NCBI GenBank assembly: GCA_043822065.1
Contig: JBDRCC010000021.1
Location: 54,691 to 118,690 of the forward strand
Reading direction: 5' to 3'
Origin: JBDRCC01 sp043822065 [NCBI: archaeon]
GTDB taxonomy: Archaea; Undinarchaeota; CAZHTU01
DNA length: 64,000 nt
Below are positions 14,465 through 23,205 of this stretch, in pieces (positions within the stretch are counted from its first letter, which is position 1; each line of letters starts with the position of its first letter). Under the pieces are notes generated by a model. The model had not been told where the DNA came from. It made no database searches and saw nothing but the letters and a program-made list of their open reading frames with translations. Both the position numbers and the translations under genes were made by a program.

Positions 14465-15181
14465 TTATTTTCTCAAACTTTTTAGAATGACCAGTTCGTC
14501 ATCTGCCAAAACATTCTCCAATGCCTTTTCAATCTCTATATCCAATAACCCTCTCTGCTCAAAGCCGAACTTCTCTTTTAGCACTTCTCTCATCTCATCC
14601 TCTGGCGCATGAACCGACATAACCTTTTTCCTTTGGACATAGGCGGCAGCCAAAGCAAAATCATTCATAGCAACAAAGATGCCCCTTACCCCTTTGGAGC
14701 TTCTGTATCGTGGGGCGATATAAATGCTAAAGCCAATTATCCTATCCTTCAAAAAGGCAGTTTCCATAACTCCTACCGGCCTGCCACCGATAAATGCAAC
14801 TATTACCGTGTACGGCTGCCGCCTATTGAGGGAGCTCTTGTAGTACTCTAGGGCAGCTTCTATCTCGTTCGGGGATGCCTCAGCAACATGTTTAGGGAGC
14901 CGGTATCCCCTACAGTAAAATCCTATTTCTCCTTTCACATCCTCAAAATGAAGGGAATACCAGCCCAAATAAAGCGACTCGGAATCGCTCTCGTTAAACT
15001 TCTTTACCAATGGACCCATGTTAACAATTTTCCTCTCCCCCTTTGTTCCATAGACTTCTTTTAGCACCCGTTCCTTGTTTTGCGCATTCAAGCCCTCAAT
15101 ATAAAATCCATCTGGGAGGTCTTCTAAATTATTGAACATGGACAGAAAGTCAGCCTTCTCAAGCCTTAAATCAAGTCGCAT
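14465..15181 (-). CDS. Probable GNAT-like acetyltransferase
   Basis: 238 residues. The C-terminal half reads as a GNAT fold: TVIVAFIGGRPVGVMETAFLKDRIIGFSIYIAPRYRSSKGVRGIFVAMNDFALAAAYVQRKKVMSVHAPEDEMREVLKEKFGFEQRG. This gives beta-strands 4-5, an RYRSSKGVRG stretch in place of the acetyl-CoA Q/RxxGxG/A loop, and the late GFE motif. The N-terminal half is unassigned. A TATA-like element (minus ttattaaatat, about 15204-15214) is 28 nt upstream of ATG 15181. The gene is AT-rich compared with its neighbours and may be acquired. The acceptor is unknown. Confidence 0.55.
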   Translation of the reverse strand: MRLDLRLEKADFLSMFNNLEDLPDGFYIEGLNAQNKERVLKEVYGTKGERKIVNMGPLVKKFNESDSESLYLGWYSLHFEDVKGEIGFYCRGYRLPKHVAEASPNEIEAALEYYKSSLNRRQPYTVIVAFIGGRPVGVMETAFLKDRIIGFSIYIAPRYRSSKGVRGIFVAMNDFALAAAYVQRKKVMSVHAPEDEMREVLKEKFGFEQRGLLDIEIEKALENVLADDELVILKSLRK

Positions 15182-15277
15182 GACTATGCTTACTACCTTA
15201 CAGATATTTAATAATTAGTCCTTATTATTTCAAGACCAGAAATATAAAAACTAAAACAGCATAATCTTGATAATAAC

Positions 15278-15679
15278 ATGAAAATAGAGTTTGGTCTTTT
15301 CACAATAACTGCCATGCAAGGAACCTGCCCGATGGGCTTCTTTATAGATGTGGAGGGGAAATGGGTTGAGAGAATCTTTAAACGAGAATTTGATGGCATC
15401 AAAACAGAGGACATACTCAAGACCGTTAAAAAAATTACTGATGACCGAGCTGACGTTTATGGAAGCGAGGATCTCCGATGGCAATTCGTAATATCAAAAA
15501 ATAGTAGTATGCTAAAGTTGATCAGCATCCAAGGAGTCGATGCATGCATACTCCCAGATCTAAAGAACCCTCAGCAAATTGATTGGTTGATAAATTTTCA
15601 CAATTATCTCTGCGATCTTCTAAAACAAGACAACCTTAAAGTCGAGGAGAAACAAATCTCCAAACAGCTGGAAAAATGA
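15278..15679 (+). CDS. Hypothetical protein, 133 aa
   Basis: No recognised domain. It is a soluble alpha/beta protein with FGLFTITAMQGTCPMGFFIDVEGKWVERIF at the start and a basic, Gln/Lys-rich C-terminus. It is AT-rich like the preceding gene. The last codons overlap alaX as ATGA, so it is co-transcribed and possibly translationally coupled with it. A TATA-like aatataaaaa (15241-15250) is about 33 nt upstream, leaving only a very short leader. Confidence 0.5.
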   Translation: MKIEFGLFTITAMQGTCPMGFFIDVEGKWVERIFKREFDGIKTEDILKTVKKITDDRADVYGSEDLRWQFVISKNSSMLKLISIQGVDACILPDLKNPQQIDWLINFHNYLCDLLKQDNLKVEEKQISKQLEK

Positions 15680-16386
15680 CTGAAATGCTCTACATGACTG
15701 ACAACTACGTAAAAGAGTTCGACGCCCAAGTCCAGGAAGCAGGAGACGGCTACGTCATCCTCGACAGGACAGCCTTCTACCCCCTCGGCGGCGGGCAGGA
15801 GACCGACCAGGGCTGGTTGGAACTCGAAGGCAAAAAAATATTCGTTAAGGAAGTAACAAAAAAGGACGGCGTCAAGCACTTCCTCGACGGGGAGGTTCCC
15901 CCGAAAGGCGCCAAAGTCCATGGCATCATAGACTGGGACCGGCGGTACGCGCACATGCGGATGCACACCGCCCAGCATTTGATATCTGCTGTTGGCGCGC
16001 GCATGTACAATCTTGATACCCGCGGCAACCAGATACATGCCGACAGGTCGCGAGTTGACTTCTACCCAGCACATTTTGACGATGCCGGGCTGAAAAAGCT
16101 AGAGGACGAGTGCAACCGGGTAATCGCAGAAAACCATCCAATAAAAATATTCGAAGTCCCGAGAGAGGAAGCAAAGCAGAAGATTGCCAGGGTGTGGCGG
16201 GGGTACATCGACCGGGTGCCGCCATCAGTGAAAATCCTCCGCATGGTGGAAATAGACGGCGTAGACTGCTGCATGTGCGCCGGCACGCACATTTCAAACA
16301 CCTCCGAAATCGGCAGGATTAAAATCCTCGGCAAGGACAACAAGGGCTCTGACATCGAGCGCGTAACTTACACCCTTGAGATGTAG
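15676..16386 (+). CDS. alaX: Alanyl-tRNA editing protein AlaX
   Basis: 236 residues, AlaX-M size. An editing-domain start TAFYPLGGGQETDQGWL is followed by the zinc-binding HTAQH motif near 97-101 and CAGTH near 201-205, the HxxxH...CxxxH signature of AlaRS-type trans-editing enzymes. The family hydrolyses Ser- or Gly-mischarged tRNA-Ala in the cytoplasm. The start is 15676 (MTEMLYMTDNYV) or the internal ATG 15685; overlap with the preceding gene favours the first. Downstream is ileS, from its own promoter. Confidence 0.92.
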   Translation: MTEMLYMTDNYVKEFDAQVQEAGDGYVILDRTAFYPLGGGQETDQGWLELEGKKIFVKEVTKKDGVKHFLDGEVPPKGAKVHGIIDWDRRYAHMRMHTAQHLISAVGARMYNLDTRGNQIHADRSRVDFYPAHFDDAGLKKLEDECNRVIAENHPIKIFEVPREEAKQKIARVWRGYIDRVPPSVKILRMVEIDGVDCCMCAGTHISNTSEIGRIKILGKDNKGSDIERVTYTLEM

Positions 16387-16469
16387 CCAATAACCTTTTA
16401 ATTCTGGCGACCAATATCCCTCCAAACTCTCTTAAACCCATTAAAACTTCCTTAATCCCCCGGGTTTAT

Positions 16470-19400
16470 ATGGCAAGCCAAAAATTCGACCCAATAAAAA
16501 TCGAGGAGGAAGTCCTCACGTACTGGAAGGAGAAGGACCTATCCGCCCTCCTAAAGAAGAAATACGAGGGCAAGAAGAAGTACTATTTCCTCGACGGCCC
16601 GCCCTACATGAACATGCCCCCGCACGTCGGGCACGCAAGGACGAGGGCAATCCGCGACCTGATTCTCAAATACAAGCGAATGAACGGCTACGACGTCCGC
16701 CTCCAGGCGGGGCACGACTGCCACGGCCTGCCCATAGAGGTCAAGGTTGAGGAGGAGATAGGCTCAAGGACGAAGGACGACATTGAGGCGTACGGCATTG
16801 ACAAGTTCCTGGCTAAGTGCAGGGAGCGCGCAGAGCGCTTCGTCTCGGTTTGGTCTGACTTCTACGAGAGGTTTGGCCTCCACCTGTGGTTCGACAACCC
16901 GTACATGACCATGGACAACAAGTTCATCGAGTCCTCCTGGCACTTCTTCAAGCAGGCGGAGAAGAAGAAGCTCCTCTACAAGGGCTCAAGGATAGTCGAG
17001 TGGTGCCCGCGGTGCGAGACCCCGCTCTCGAACTACGAGGCTGCTGACAACTACAAGGACGTCAGCGACATTTCGGTATACGTCCGCTTCCCAGTCTCCG
17101 GAAAAAAGAACGAGCACCTTTTGATTTGGACAACCACCCCCTGGACCCTTCCCGCAAACATGTGCGTTGCGGTCAACCCGAAATTCACCTACGCCCGCGT
17201 CAAGCACGGTGGCGAGATACTCATAATGGCGAAGGAGCTCGCCCCGGCGGTCATGAAAGCCTGTGGCATTGAGCAGTACGCCATCCTCGACGAGTTCAAG
17301 GGCGAGAAGCTCCTTGGAACGAAATACGTCCACCCCCTCCGTGATGAGGTCCCAATCCAGAAGGACTTCAGGGACAAGAACATCCACTCGGTCGTCTTCG
17401 CAGACTACGTCACCCTCGAGGACGGAACCGGCTGCGTCCACACCGCACCAGGGCACGGGACTGACGACTACAACACTGGCGTTAAGTACAAGATATCCCT
17501 CTTCAGCCCGGTCGACGAGAAGGGCAGGATGACTAAAGAGGGCGGGAAATATGCAGGTGAGTACGTCAAGGACGCAAACCGGCTGGTAATACACGACCTC
17601 AACCAGAAAAAGCTCCTGCTGAAGGAAAGCGCTATCGAGCACCGCTACGCCCACTGCTGGAGGTGCGGGACGCCGATAGTCACAAGGGCTTCTGCCCAGT
17701 GGTTCATCGCAGTCGAGAAAATCAGGGACAAGCTCATCAGGGAGAACAAGAAGGTCCAGTGGGTCCCTGCATGGGCTGGGGAAAAGAGGTTCCACAACTG
17801 GCTTGAGGGCGCGCGCGACTGGTGCATCTCAAGGCAGAGGTACTGGGGCATACCCCTTCCGATATGGCAGTGCGGGTGCGGGAAATACGAGGTGCTCGGC
17901 TCCCTGGAAGAGATACGGAAGAAGGCAAAATTCGAAGGCAGCCCTGACCTGCACAAGCCCTTCATGGACTCGCTCAAATGGAAATGCTCATGCGGCAAGG
18001 AGATGAGGCGCGTCCCGGACATCGCCGACGTCTGGTTTGACTCCGGCTCCACCACCTGGACAACCCTGAACTACCCGCAAAACCCGAAGGAGTTCGAGCG
18101 CTGGTTCCCAGTGGACTTCATCACCGAGGGGCTCGACCAGACGCGCGGCTGGTTCTACACACTCATGGTCGAAAGCGTCGTCTGCTTCGACAAGGCGCCC
18201 TACAAGACGGTCCTGATGAACGACTTCGTCCAGGACAAGGACGGGAACAAGATGTCCAAGTCGGTCGGCAACGTCGTCGACCCCTACGACGTCATGAAGA
18301 AGCACGGTGCCGACATCCTTCGCTTCTACCTGATAAGCGAGACCCAGCCCTGGGACCAGCTCAAGTTCAACTGGGACAACGTCCTGATAACATACAAGAT
18401 GGCTAACATCCTCTGGAACTCCTACCGCTTCTCCAAGACCTACATGGACCTCGCCTCCTTCGACCCGATGCAGAAGCCGGGAGCGTCAGCCGAGGACAAA
18501 TGGCTCGTCTCAAGGACGAACAGCCTCGTGCAGGAAGTCACGGAGTGCTTCGAGAACTTCGACCTATTTACGGCGTCACGCAAGCTTTCCACTTTCATAT
18601 CTGACGACCTCAGCCGGTGGTACATTAAGCTCATACGCAACAGGACAGACGACCCGGCGGCGCTGGCTACCCTGTACTACGCAATAACGCGCCTTACCCG
18701 CATGCTCGCCCCGTTCATGCCATTCATCTCCGAGGCAATCTACCGCGACCTTGAGGGCGGCGCCTCAGTCCACGCCGAGCCCTGGCCCGCCACGGACAAG
18801 AAGGCGATAAACAGGAAGCTCGAGGACTCGATGGAAAGCGCAAAGCAGGTCTTTGAGGCGGTCTCAAGGGCGCGCCAGCGCGCCGGGATAAAGCTGAAGT
18901 ACCCGCTCAGGACGCTCTACGCCCCGAAGGCGCTCGAGCCTGTTGCCTCAGTCCTCAAGAGCCAGTGCAACGTCAAGGAAGTCGCATTCAAGACCCCCGA
19001 TGTTTCAATCCGGTGCAAGCCGCTGTTTGCGAAACTGGGCCCCAAGTTCGGGCTTAATGCAAAGGACGCAGTTGACAGGATATCCAAAGCTGACCCGGTT
19101 GCCCTCCGGAAGCAGCTGAAGAAGGGCGCCGTCAAGCTCGGCAAGTACGAGATACTCCCTGAATACGTCGAGTTCGAGGATGCCATGCCCAAGGGCATTG
19201 TCGCTGAGGAGACTGCCGCCGGCAGGGTCTACCTTGACATAGCCCAGGACAAGGAGCTCCTCGAGGAGAGCCTGGTCAGAGAGGTTATCAGAAACATTCA
19301 AGAACTAAGGAAGCTTAACAATTACATGGTTGGGGAGCGCATACTTCTCGAGGTCGAGACCGACAAGGATGCCGAGGAAATTCTGAAAAAATACGACACC

Positions 19401-19514
19401 CAGCTCACGGACGGCGTTTCTGCAAGCCAGGTGAAGTTCGTGAAGCTGGCAAGGACGCTTGGCGAAATAGGGTATGGCGAAACGAAGGTGCGCATAAACT
19501 TCAGGAGGCAATAA
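16470..19514 (+). CDS. ileS: Isoleucyl-tRNA synthetase
   Basis: 1,014 residues, class Ia synthetase. The HIGH motif is PHVGHAR near 51-57, followed by WCPRCETPLSNYEA. The CP1 editing domain includes TTTPWTLPANM and GTGCVHTAPGHG, with WCISRQRYWGIPLPIW, DVWFDSGSTTW and KMSKSVGN near 594. The C-terminal anticodon-binding region is of the archaeal/eukaryotic type. A TATA-like ccattaaaac (about 16438-16447) lies about 27 nt before the ATG, so the transcript is leaderless. The stop overlaps guaB by one nt (TAATG), so the two genes form an operon. Confidence 0.97.
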   Translation: MASQKFDPIKIEEEVLTYWKEKDLSALLKKKYEGKKKYYFLDGPPYMNMPPHVGHARTRAIRDLILKYKRMNGYDVRLQAGHDCHGLPIEVKVEEEIGSRTKDDIEAYGIDKFLAKCRERAERFVSVWSDFYERFGLHLWFDNPYMTMDNKFIESSWHFFKQAEKKKLLYKGSRIVEWCPRCETPLSNYEAADNYKDVSDISVYVRFPVSGKKNEHLLIWTTTPWTLPANMCVAVNPKFTYARVKHGGEILIMAKELAPAVMKACGIEQYAILDEFKGEKLLGTKYVHPLRDEVPIQKDFRDKNIHSVVFADYVTLEDGTGCVHTAPGHGTDDYNTGVKYKISLFSPVDEKGRMTKEGGKYAGEYVKDANRLVIHDLNQKKLLLKESAIEHRYAHCWRCGTPIVTRASAQWFIAVEKIRDKLIRENKKVQWVPAWAGEKRFHNWLEGARDWCISRQRYWGIPLPIWQCGCGKYEVLGSLEEIRKKAKFEGSPDLHKPFMDSLKWKCSCGKEMRRVPDIADVWFDSGSTTWTTLNYPQNPKEFERWFPVDFITEGLDQTRGWFYTLMVESVVCFDKAPYKTVLMNDFVQDKDGNKMSKSVGNVVDPYDVMKKHGADILRFYLISETQPWDQLKFNWDNVLITYKMANILWNSYRFSKTYMDLASFDPMQKPGASAEDKWLVSRTNSLVQEVTECFENFDLFTASRKLSTFISDDLSRWYIKLIRNRTDDPAALATLYYAITRLTRMLAPFMPFISEAIYRDLEGGASVHAEPWPATDKKAINRKLEDSMESAKQVFEAVSRARQRAGIKLKYPLRTLYAPKALEPVASVLKSQCNVKEVAFKTPDVSIRCKPLFAKLGPKFGLNAKDAVDRISKADPVALRKQLKKGAVKLGKYEILPEYVEFEDAMPKGIVAEETAAGRVYLDIAQDKELLEESLVREVIRNIQELRKLNNYMVGERILLEVETDKDAEEILKKYDTQLTDGVSASQVKFVKLARTLGEIGYGETKVRINFRRQ

Positions 19515-20965
19515 TGTACTCAAAAAAGCTGGACAATGCTGAACACGGCTTCTCTTTCTCTGACGCACTCCTTCTGCCGGAGGAATCCTCCATAGAGCCT
19601 ACGCAGGTCAACGTCTCGTCAGTTTTCTCCAAGGGCATACCGCTGAACCTCCCGGTCATCGCGGCTGCGATGGACACGGTCTCAGAGAAGCAGATGGCGG
19701 TGACAATGTCCCGCCTCGGCGGCTTAGCCGTAATACACCGCAACATGGGCCGCGAGGAGCAGGCAAGGCAGGTGCAGGAGGTCAAGGACGCCAGCTTCAT
19801 CAAGTTCTCAGTGCTCTCATGCTCACCAGACTCAACAGTCCAGCAGACCAGAAAGACCATGGAGGATAACAATGTCTCCGGCCTCCCAGTGCTTGAGGGC
19901 GACAAGGTCGCAGGGATAATCACCTACACCGACATACGATTCGCCGACAGCGAGAAGGGCAAGGTGCGGGACTACATGACAAAGGACCTCATCACCGTCC
20001 CGCTCGACATCCAGATGGACGAGGCGCTCAAGATAATGATGAAGAACAAGATTTCGCGCCTCCCGGTGCTCAAGGACAACAAGCTCATTGGAATAATCAC
20101 GGAGGGGGACATCCGCAGGGAGCAGGGGCATAAAAACGCCCTGCGCGACAAGACCGGAAGCCTGCGAGCGGTTGCCGCGGTCGGGCCGTTTGACATAGAG
20201 CGCGCCAGGATGCTCGACAAGGCAGGCGCGGACGCGATAGTCATCGACACGGCGCACGGGCACAACATGAACGTCGTCAACGGCGCAAAGAAGATAATCA
20301 AGGAAGTCAGCTGCGACGTCGTGGTCGGGAACATAGCCACTTCCAAGGCGGCGGAGGCGCTAATCTCAGCAGGCGCTGACGCAGTCAAAGTCGGCATAGG
20401 CCCTGGAAGCATCTGCACCACGAGGATAATCGCAGGCGTCGGGGTCCCGCAGCTGTCTGCCATCGCAGCAGTCGCAGACGTCGCCCACGAGCACAAAGTC
20501 CCGGTAATCGCGGACGGCGGGATAGTCTACTCCGGCGACATAGCCAAGGCGATAGCCGCAGGCGCGGACTGCGTCATGATAGGAAACCTCCTCGCCGGCA
20601 CGGACGAGGCGCCGGGAAGGCTCACAATCGTAGAGGGGCGGAAATACAAGCAGTACCGCGGGATGGGCTCGCTCGGCGCGATGGCAACCTCCGCAGACAG
20701 GTACTTCCAGGACGGGGTCGCGAAGGCAAAGACGGTCCCGGAAGGAATAGAGGGGCTTGTCCCGTACAAGGGCCCGGTAGCGGATGTACTCCACCAGCTT
20801 GTCGGCGGGCTCAGGGCGGCGATGGGATATGTCGGCGCAAAGAGCGTGCCGGAGCTTAAGAAAAAGGCAAGGTTCATCCGCATGACTCCGGCCGGGGTGC
20901 AGGAGTCCCACCCCCACGATGTCCTTATAACCGACGAGGCGCCCAACTACTACAAAATAAGATAA
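19514..20965 (+). CDS. guaB: Inosine-5'-monophosphate dehydrogenase
   Basis: 483 residues. The catalytic loop GPGSICTTR has the nucleophile Cys at about 301. DTAHGH binds NAD and phosphate-site residues lie in IADGGIVYSGDIAKA. Two CBS domains are inserted at about 95-205 (VSGLPVLEGDKVAGIITYTDIRF and ISRLPVLKDNKLIGIITEGDIRR). The flap YRGMGSLGAM is intact. It oxidises IMP to XMP, the committed step to GMP. It shares a base with the ileS stop codon, so its expression is linked to ileS. Confidence 0.97.
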   Translation: MYSKKLDNAEHGFSFSDALLLPEESSIEPTQVNVSSVFSKGIPLNLPVIAAAMDTVSEKQMAVTMSRLGGLAVIHRNMGREEQARQVQEVKDASFIKFSVLSCSPDSTVQQTRKTMEDNNVSGLPVLEGDKVAGIITYTDIRFADSEKGKVRDYMTKDLITVPLDIQMDEALKIMMKNKISRLPVLKDNKLIGIITEGDIRREQGHKNALRDKTGSLRAVAAVGPFDIERARMLDKAGADAIVIDTAHGHNMNVVNGAKKIIKEVSCDVVVGNIATSKAAEALISAGADAVKVGIGPGSICTTRIIAGVGVPQLSAIAAVADVAHEHKVPVIADGGIVYSGDIAKAIAAGADCVMIGNLLAGTDEAPGRLTIVEGRKYKQYRGMGSLGAMATSADRYFQDGVAKAKTVPEGIEGLVPYKGPVADVLHQLVGGLRAAMGYVGAKSVPELKKKARFIRMTPAGVQESHPHDVLITDEAPNYYKIR

Positions 20966-20975
20966 TTTTTTATAG
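20966..20975 (+). promoter_or_regulatory. TATA box of trkA
   Basis: ttttttatag directly follows the guaB stop and is centred 27 nt before ATG 20997. The T-run can also act as the guaB terminator. Confidence 0.5.
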
Positions 20976-20996
20976 CCCCGGCGATTATGGTAAACC

Positions 20997-21647
20997 ATGT
21001 ACATTATACTTGCCGGAGGGGGCAAGCTCGGCGAGTCCCTGGCAGCAATCCTTGTAAAGAAGAAGCACGACGTAGTTGTCATTGAGATGCTGAAGCCCAG
21101 AGCCGAAGGCCTTGCCGAGCGGCTTGACGCACTTGTGCTCGAAGGCGACGCGACCAACCTTGAACTCCTTATGCACGCCGGGATAGAAAAGGCGGATGCC
21201 GTAATCGCCATGATGGGCGCCGACACGAAAAACCTCATGGTCTGCGAGCTTGCAAAAAAGAAGAAGGTAAAGAAGATACTCACCCGGCTGAACGAGTCGT
21301 CCAACATGCAGGTCTTCGTCGGGGTTGCCGACACCATAATCGACCTGTCAAGCGTCACGGTCTCAGCATTCCTGAACGCAATCACAGTCACGAGCGAATA
21401 CGTCATGGACACCCTCTGCGAGGGGAAGGTCCAGCTCGTCCAGGTGCCGATAGCCGCCGGCTCAAAGATGATTGGCAAGACGCCCTCAAAAATCGAAATC
21501 CCTGAAATACACATGAGCATCCTCATTGAGCGCGGGGGCGAGACGATATTCAACCCGTCCGAGACGGAGCTCCGGGAGGGCGACATGCTGTACGTGCTTG
21601 CGAAGTCGGAGGCTGTCGAGAACTTTGTCAAGAAGATAAAGAAGTAA
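20997..21647 (+). CDS. trkA: TrkA-type potassium uptake regulatory subunit (RCK domains)
   Basis: 216 residues. The N-terminal Rossmann fold has AGGGKLGESLAAIL (dinucleotide-binding glycines), an acidic strand end VVIEMLKPRAEGLAE and LVLEGDATNLELL. The C-terminal TrkA-C domain (about 135-216) has GKTPSKIEIPE and REGDMLYVLA. It sits on the cytoplasmic face and gates the TrkH channel in response to NAD(H) or ATP/ADP. The trkH start is 1 nt after this stop, so they form one operon. Confidence 0.93.
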   Translation: MYIILAGGGKLGESLAAILVKKKHDVVVIEMLKPRAEGLAERLDALVLEGDATNLELLMHAGIEKADAVIAMMGADTKNLMVCELAKKKKVKKILTRLNESSNMQVFVGVADTIIDLSSVTVSAFLNAITVTSEYVMDTLCEGKVQLVQVPIAAGSKMIGKTPSKIEIPEIHMSILIERGGETIFNPSETELREGDMLYVLAKSEAVENFVKKIKK

Positions 21648-21648
21648 C

Positions 21649-23073
21649 ATGCGCAGCGTACTATACTATACCGGGCTGTCCCTTTCCATTCTCGGTCTTC
21701 TCCTTTTCGTCCCGGCTGCGGCGGCTTATTTACTATCCGAGCCGGTGGCGCCATTCCTCATAGCCTCTGCCGCAAGCATCATCCCCGGGCTGATCCTCCT
21801 TAAACTCGGCCGCAGGTCTGACCTCTCCCTAGGGCGGGCGTTCATCTTTGCGACTGCCATCTTCCTGCTTATGGCCCTTGTCGGCTCAATCCCCTTCCTC
21901 CTTTCAGAGGGATTCACAGGCGGGCTGCTCGACGCATACTTTGAGTCAATGTCCGGTTTCACCACAACCGGGCTGAGCCTGATAACAAACGTTGAAGCCC
22001 TGCCGGGAAGCCTTCTCATCTGGCGGAGCTTCACCCAGTGGATTGGCGGGATAGGCATCGTCGTCCTCTTCCTTTCCCTCCTTGTCCAGCCTGGAATCTC
22101 CTCCTACTACCTTTCCAAGGTCGAGGGAAAAGACCAGCGCATCTGGCCTTCAATCGTCAAGACAAGCAGGGAGCAGTTCGGGATATACCTCCTCTATACC
22201 GCCCTTGGCGCAGGCGCCTTCATGCTCATAGGCCTCTCCGCTAAGGACTCCATAATCCATGTCTTTTCCTCCGTCAGCACGGGCGGCTTCTCCTCATACA
22301 ACTTCAGCGTCGAGGCGCTTGAGGCGCTCGGCAACCCATACCTCGTCGACATGGTAGTCATAATACTCATGGTCGCGGGCTCGACCTCTTTCCTCCTCCA
22401 TTCCAAGCTCCTCCGCGGCGATTACAAGAGGTTCATCAAGAACAGCGAGGTCAGGCTGTTCTACATCATAATCCTCCTGGCATCCGCCATCCTCGCATAC
22501 GACCAGTACCTTGCGGGGCAGAGCCACTTCATCAAGAACGCGGTCTTCCAGTCGTTCTCAGCCCTTACCACAACCGGCTTCGTGAACATAGACATTGCAT
22601 CCATGTCAACCCTCGGGCAGTACATACTGGTGGTTCTCATGGTCCTCGGAGGCTCTTCCGGCTCGACATCAGGCGGAATAAAGATGATTCGGCTCCTGAT
22701 ATTCATCAAGTCGCTCTCCTACGCCCTGAAAAAGGCGATACTCCCGCCCGAGTCGGTCATCCCGTTCAAGATAGGCGACAACTCATTCGAGCAGCCGGCG
22801 GTCCTCGTCCTCGTCGGCTATTCTCTCCTCTACCTAATCCTCCTGGGGCTTGGCACGCTTGTGATAGTCGCGGACGGGTTCACATTCATGGAGTCCCTGT
22901 TCGAGTCGACATCCGCCCTCGGCACGGTCGGCCTGACGCTTGGAATCACAGCAAAGCTCGGCACTGCGAGCAAGATAGTGGTCATCCTTGAGATGCTCCT
23001 TGGCAGGCTTGAAATCCTCCCAGTGTTCGGCACCCTGCTCATGCTCACAAAATACGGAAGATTCTCCGAATAG
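21649..23073 (+). CDS. trkH: TrkH family potassium transporter
   Basis: 474 residues, polytopic, with four pseudo-repeats of the M1-P-M2 potassium channel fold. Selectivity-filter-like segments are SGFTTTGLSLI, SVSTGGFSSYN, SALTTTGFVNI and SALGTVGLTLG. The intramembrane loop GGSSGSTSGGIKMIR is the gating loop region. With TrkA it imports potassium across the cytoplasmic membrane. The gene is followed directly by repeat copy C and a converging lipoprotein gene. Confidence 0.93.
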   Translation: MRSVLYYTGLSLSILGLLLFVPAAAAYLLSEPVAPFLIASAASIIPGLILLKLGRRSDLSLGRAFIFATAIFLLMALVGSIPFLLSEGFTGGLLDAYFESMSGFTTTGLSLITNVEALPGSLLIWRSFTQWIGGIGIVVLFLSLLVQPGISSYYLSKVEGKDQRIWPSIVKTSREQFGIYLLYTALGAGAFMLIGLSAKDSIIHVFSSVSTGGFSSYNFSVEALEALGNPYLVDMVVIILMVAGSTSFLLHSKLLRGDYKRFIKNSEVRLFYIIILLASAILAYDQYLAGQSHFIKNAVFQSFSALTTTGFVNIDIASMSTLGQYILVVLMVLGGSSGSTSGGIKMIRLLIFIKSLSYALKKAILPPESVIPFKIGDNSFEQPAVLVLVGYSLLYLILLGLGTLVIVADGFTFMESLFESTSALGTVGLTLGITAKLGTASKIVVILEMLLGRLEILPVFGTLLMLTKYGRFSE

Positions 23074-23076
23074 TCC

Positions 23077-23130
23077 GACCCTTTCTTTTTAGAAAAAAGA
23101 AATGGTACGCTATCCAAAGAAAAACTATCT
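23077..23130. repeat. Dispersed hairpin repeat, copy C
   Basis: gaccctttctttttagaaa... then ggtacgctatccaaag matches the order of copy D (53875-53929) with about four differences and a shortened hairpin. It lies 3 nt after the trkH stop. Both strands carry T-runs, so it could terminate transcription from either side. Confidence 0.55.
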
Positions 23131-23149
23131 TAGTCCTCGCTCCGCTCGG

Positions 23150-23200
23150 AGTTATAAAAAAAGAAAAAAGGAGGCAGGAAGAGATATCCTGCCTTTTGCC
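23150..23200 (-). terminator. Hairpin terminator of the lipoprotein gene
   Basis: ggcagga (23173-23179) pairs with tcctgcc (23187-23193). On the minus strand the hairpin is followed by a T-rich run (ccttttttctttttt), about 10 nt beyond the stop of the 23206 gene. An outer ggaggca/tgcctcc pairing adds stability. Confidence 0.6.
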
Positions 23201-23205
23201 TCCGC

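Noticed and set aside
16986-17795. 269-residue minus-strand ORF inside ileS
   Set aside because: Antisense shadow of a conserved synthetase; no promoter or motif.
20366-21754. 462-residue minus-strand ORF across guaB, trkA and trkH
   Set aside because: It lies opposite three strongly conserved genes, is Ser/Arg/Phe-rich without domain motifs, and mirrors their codon bias.
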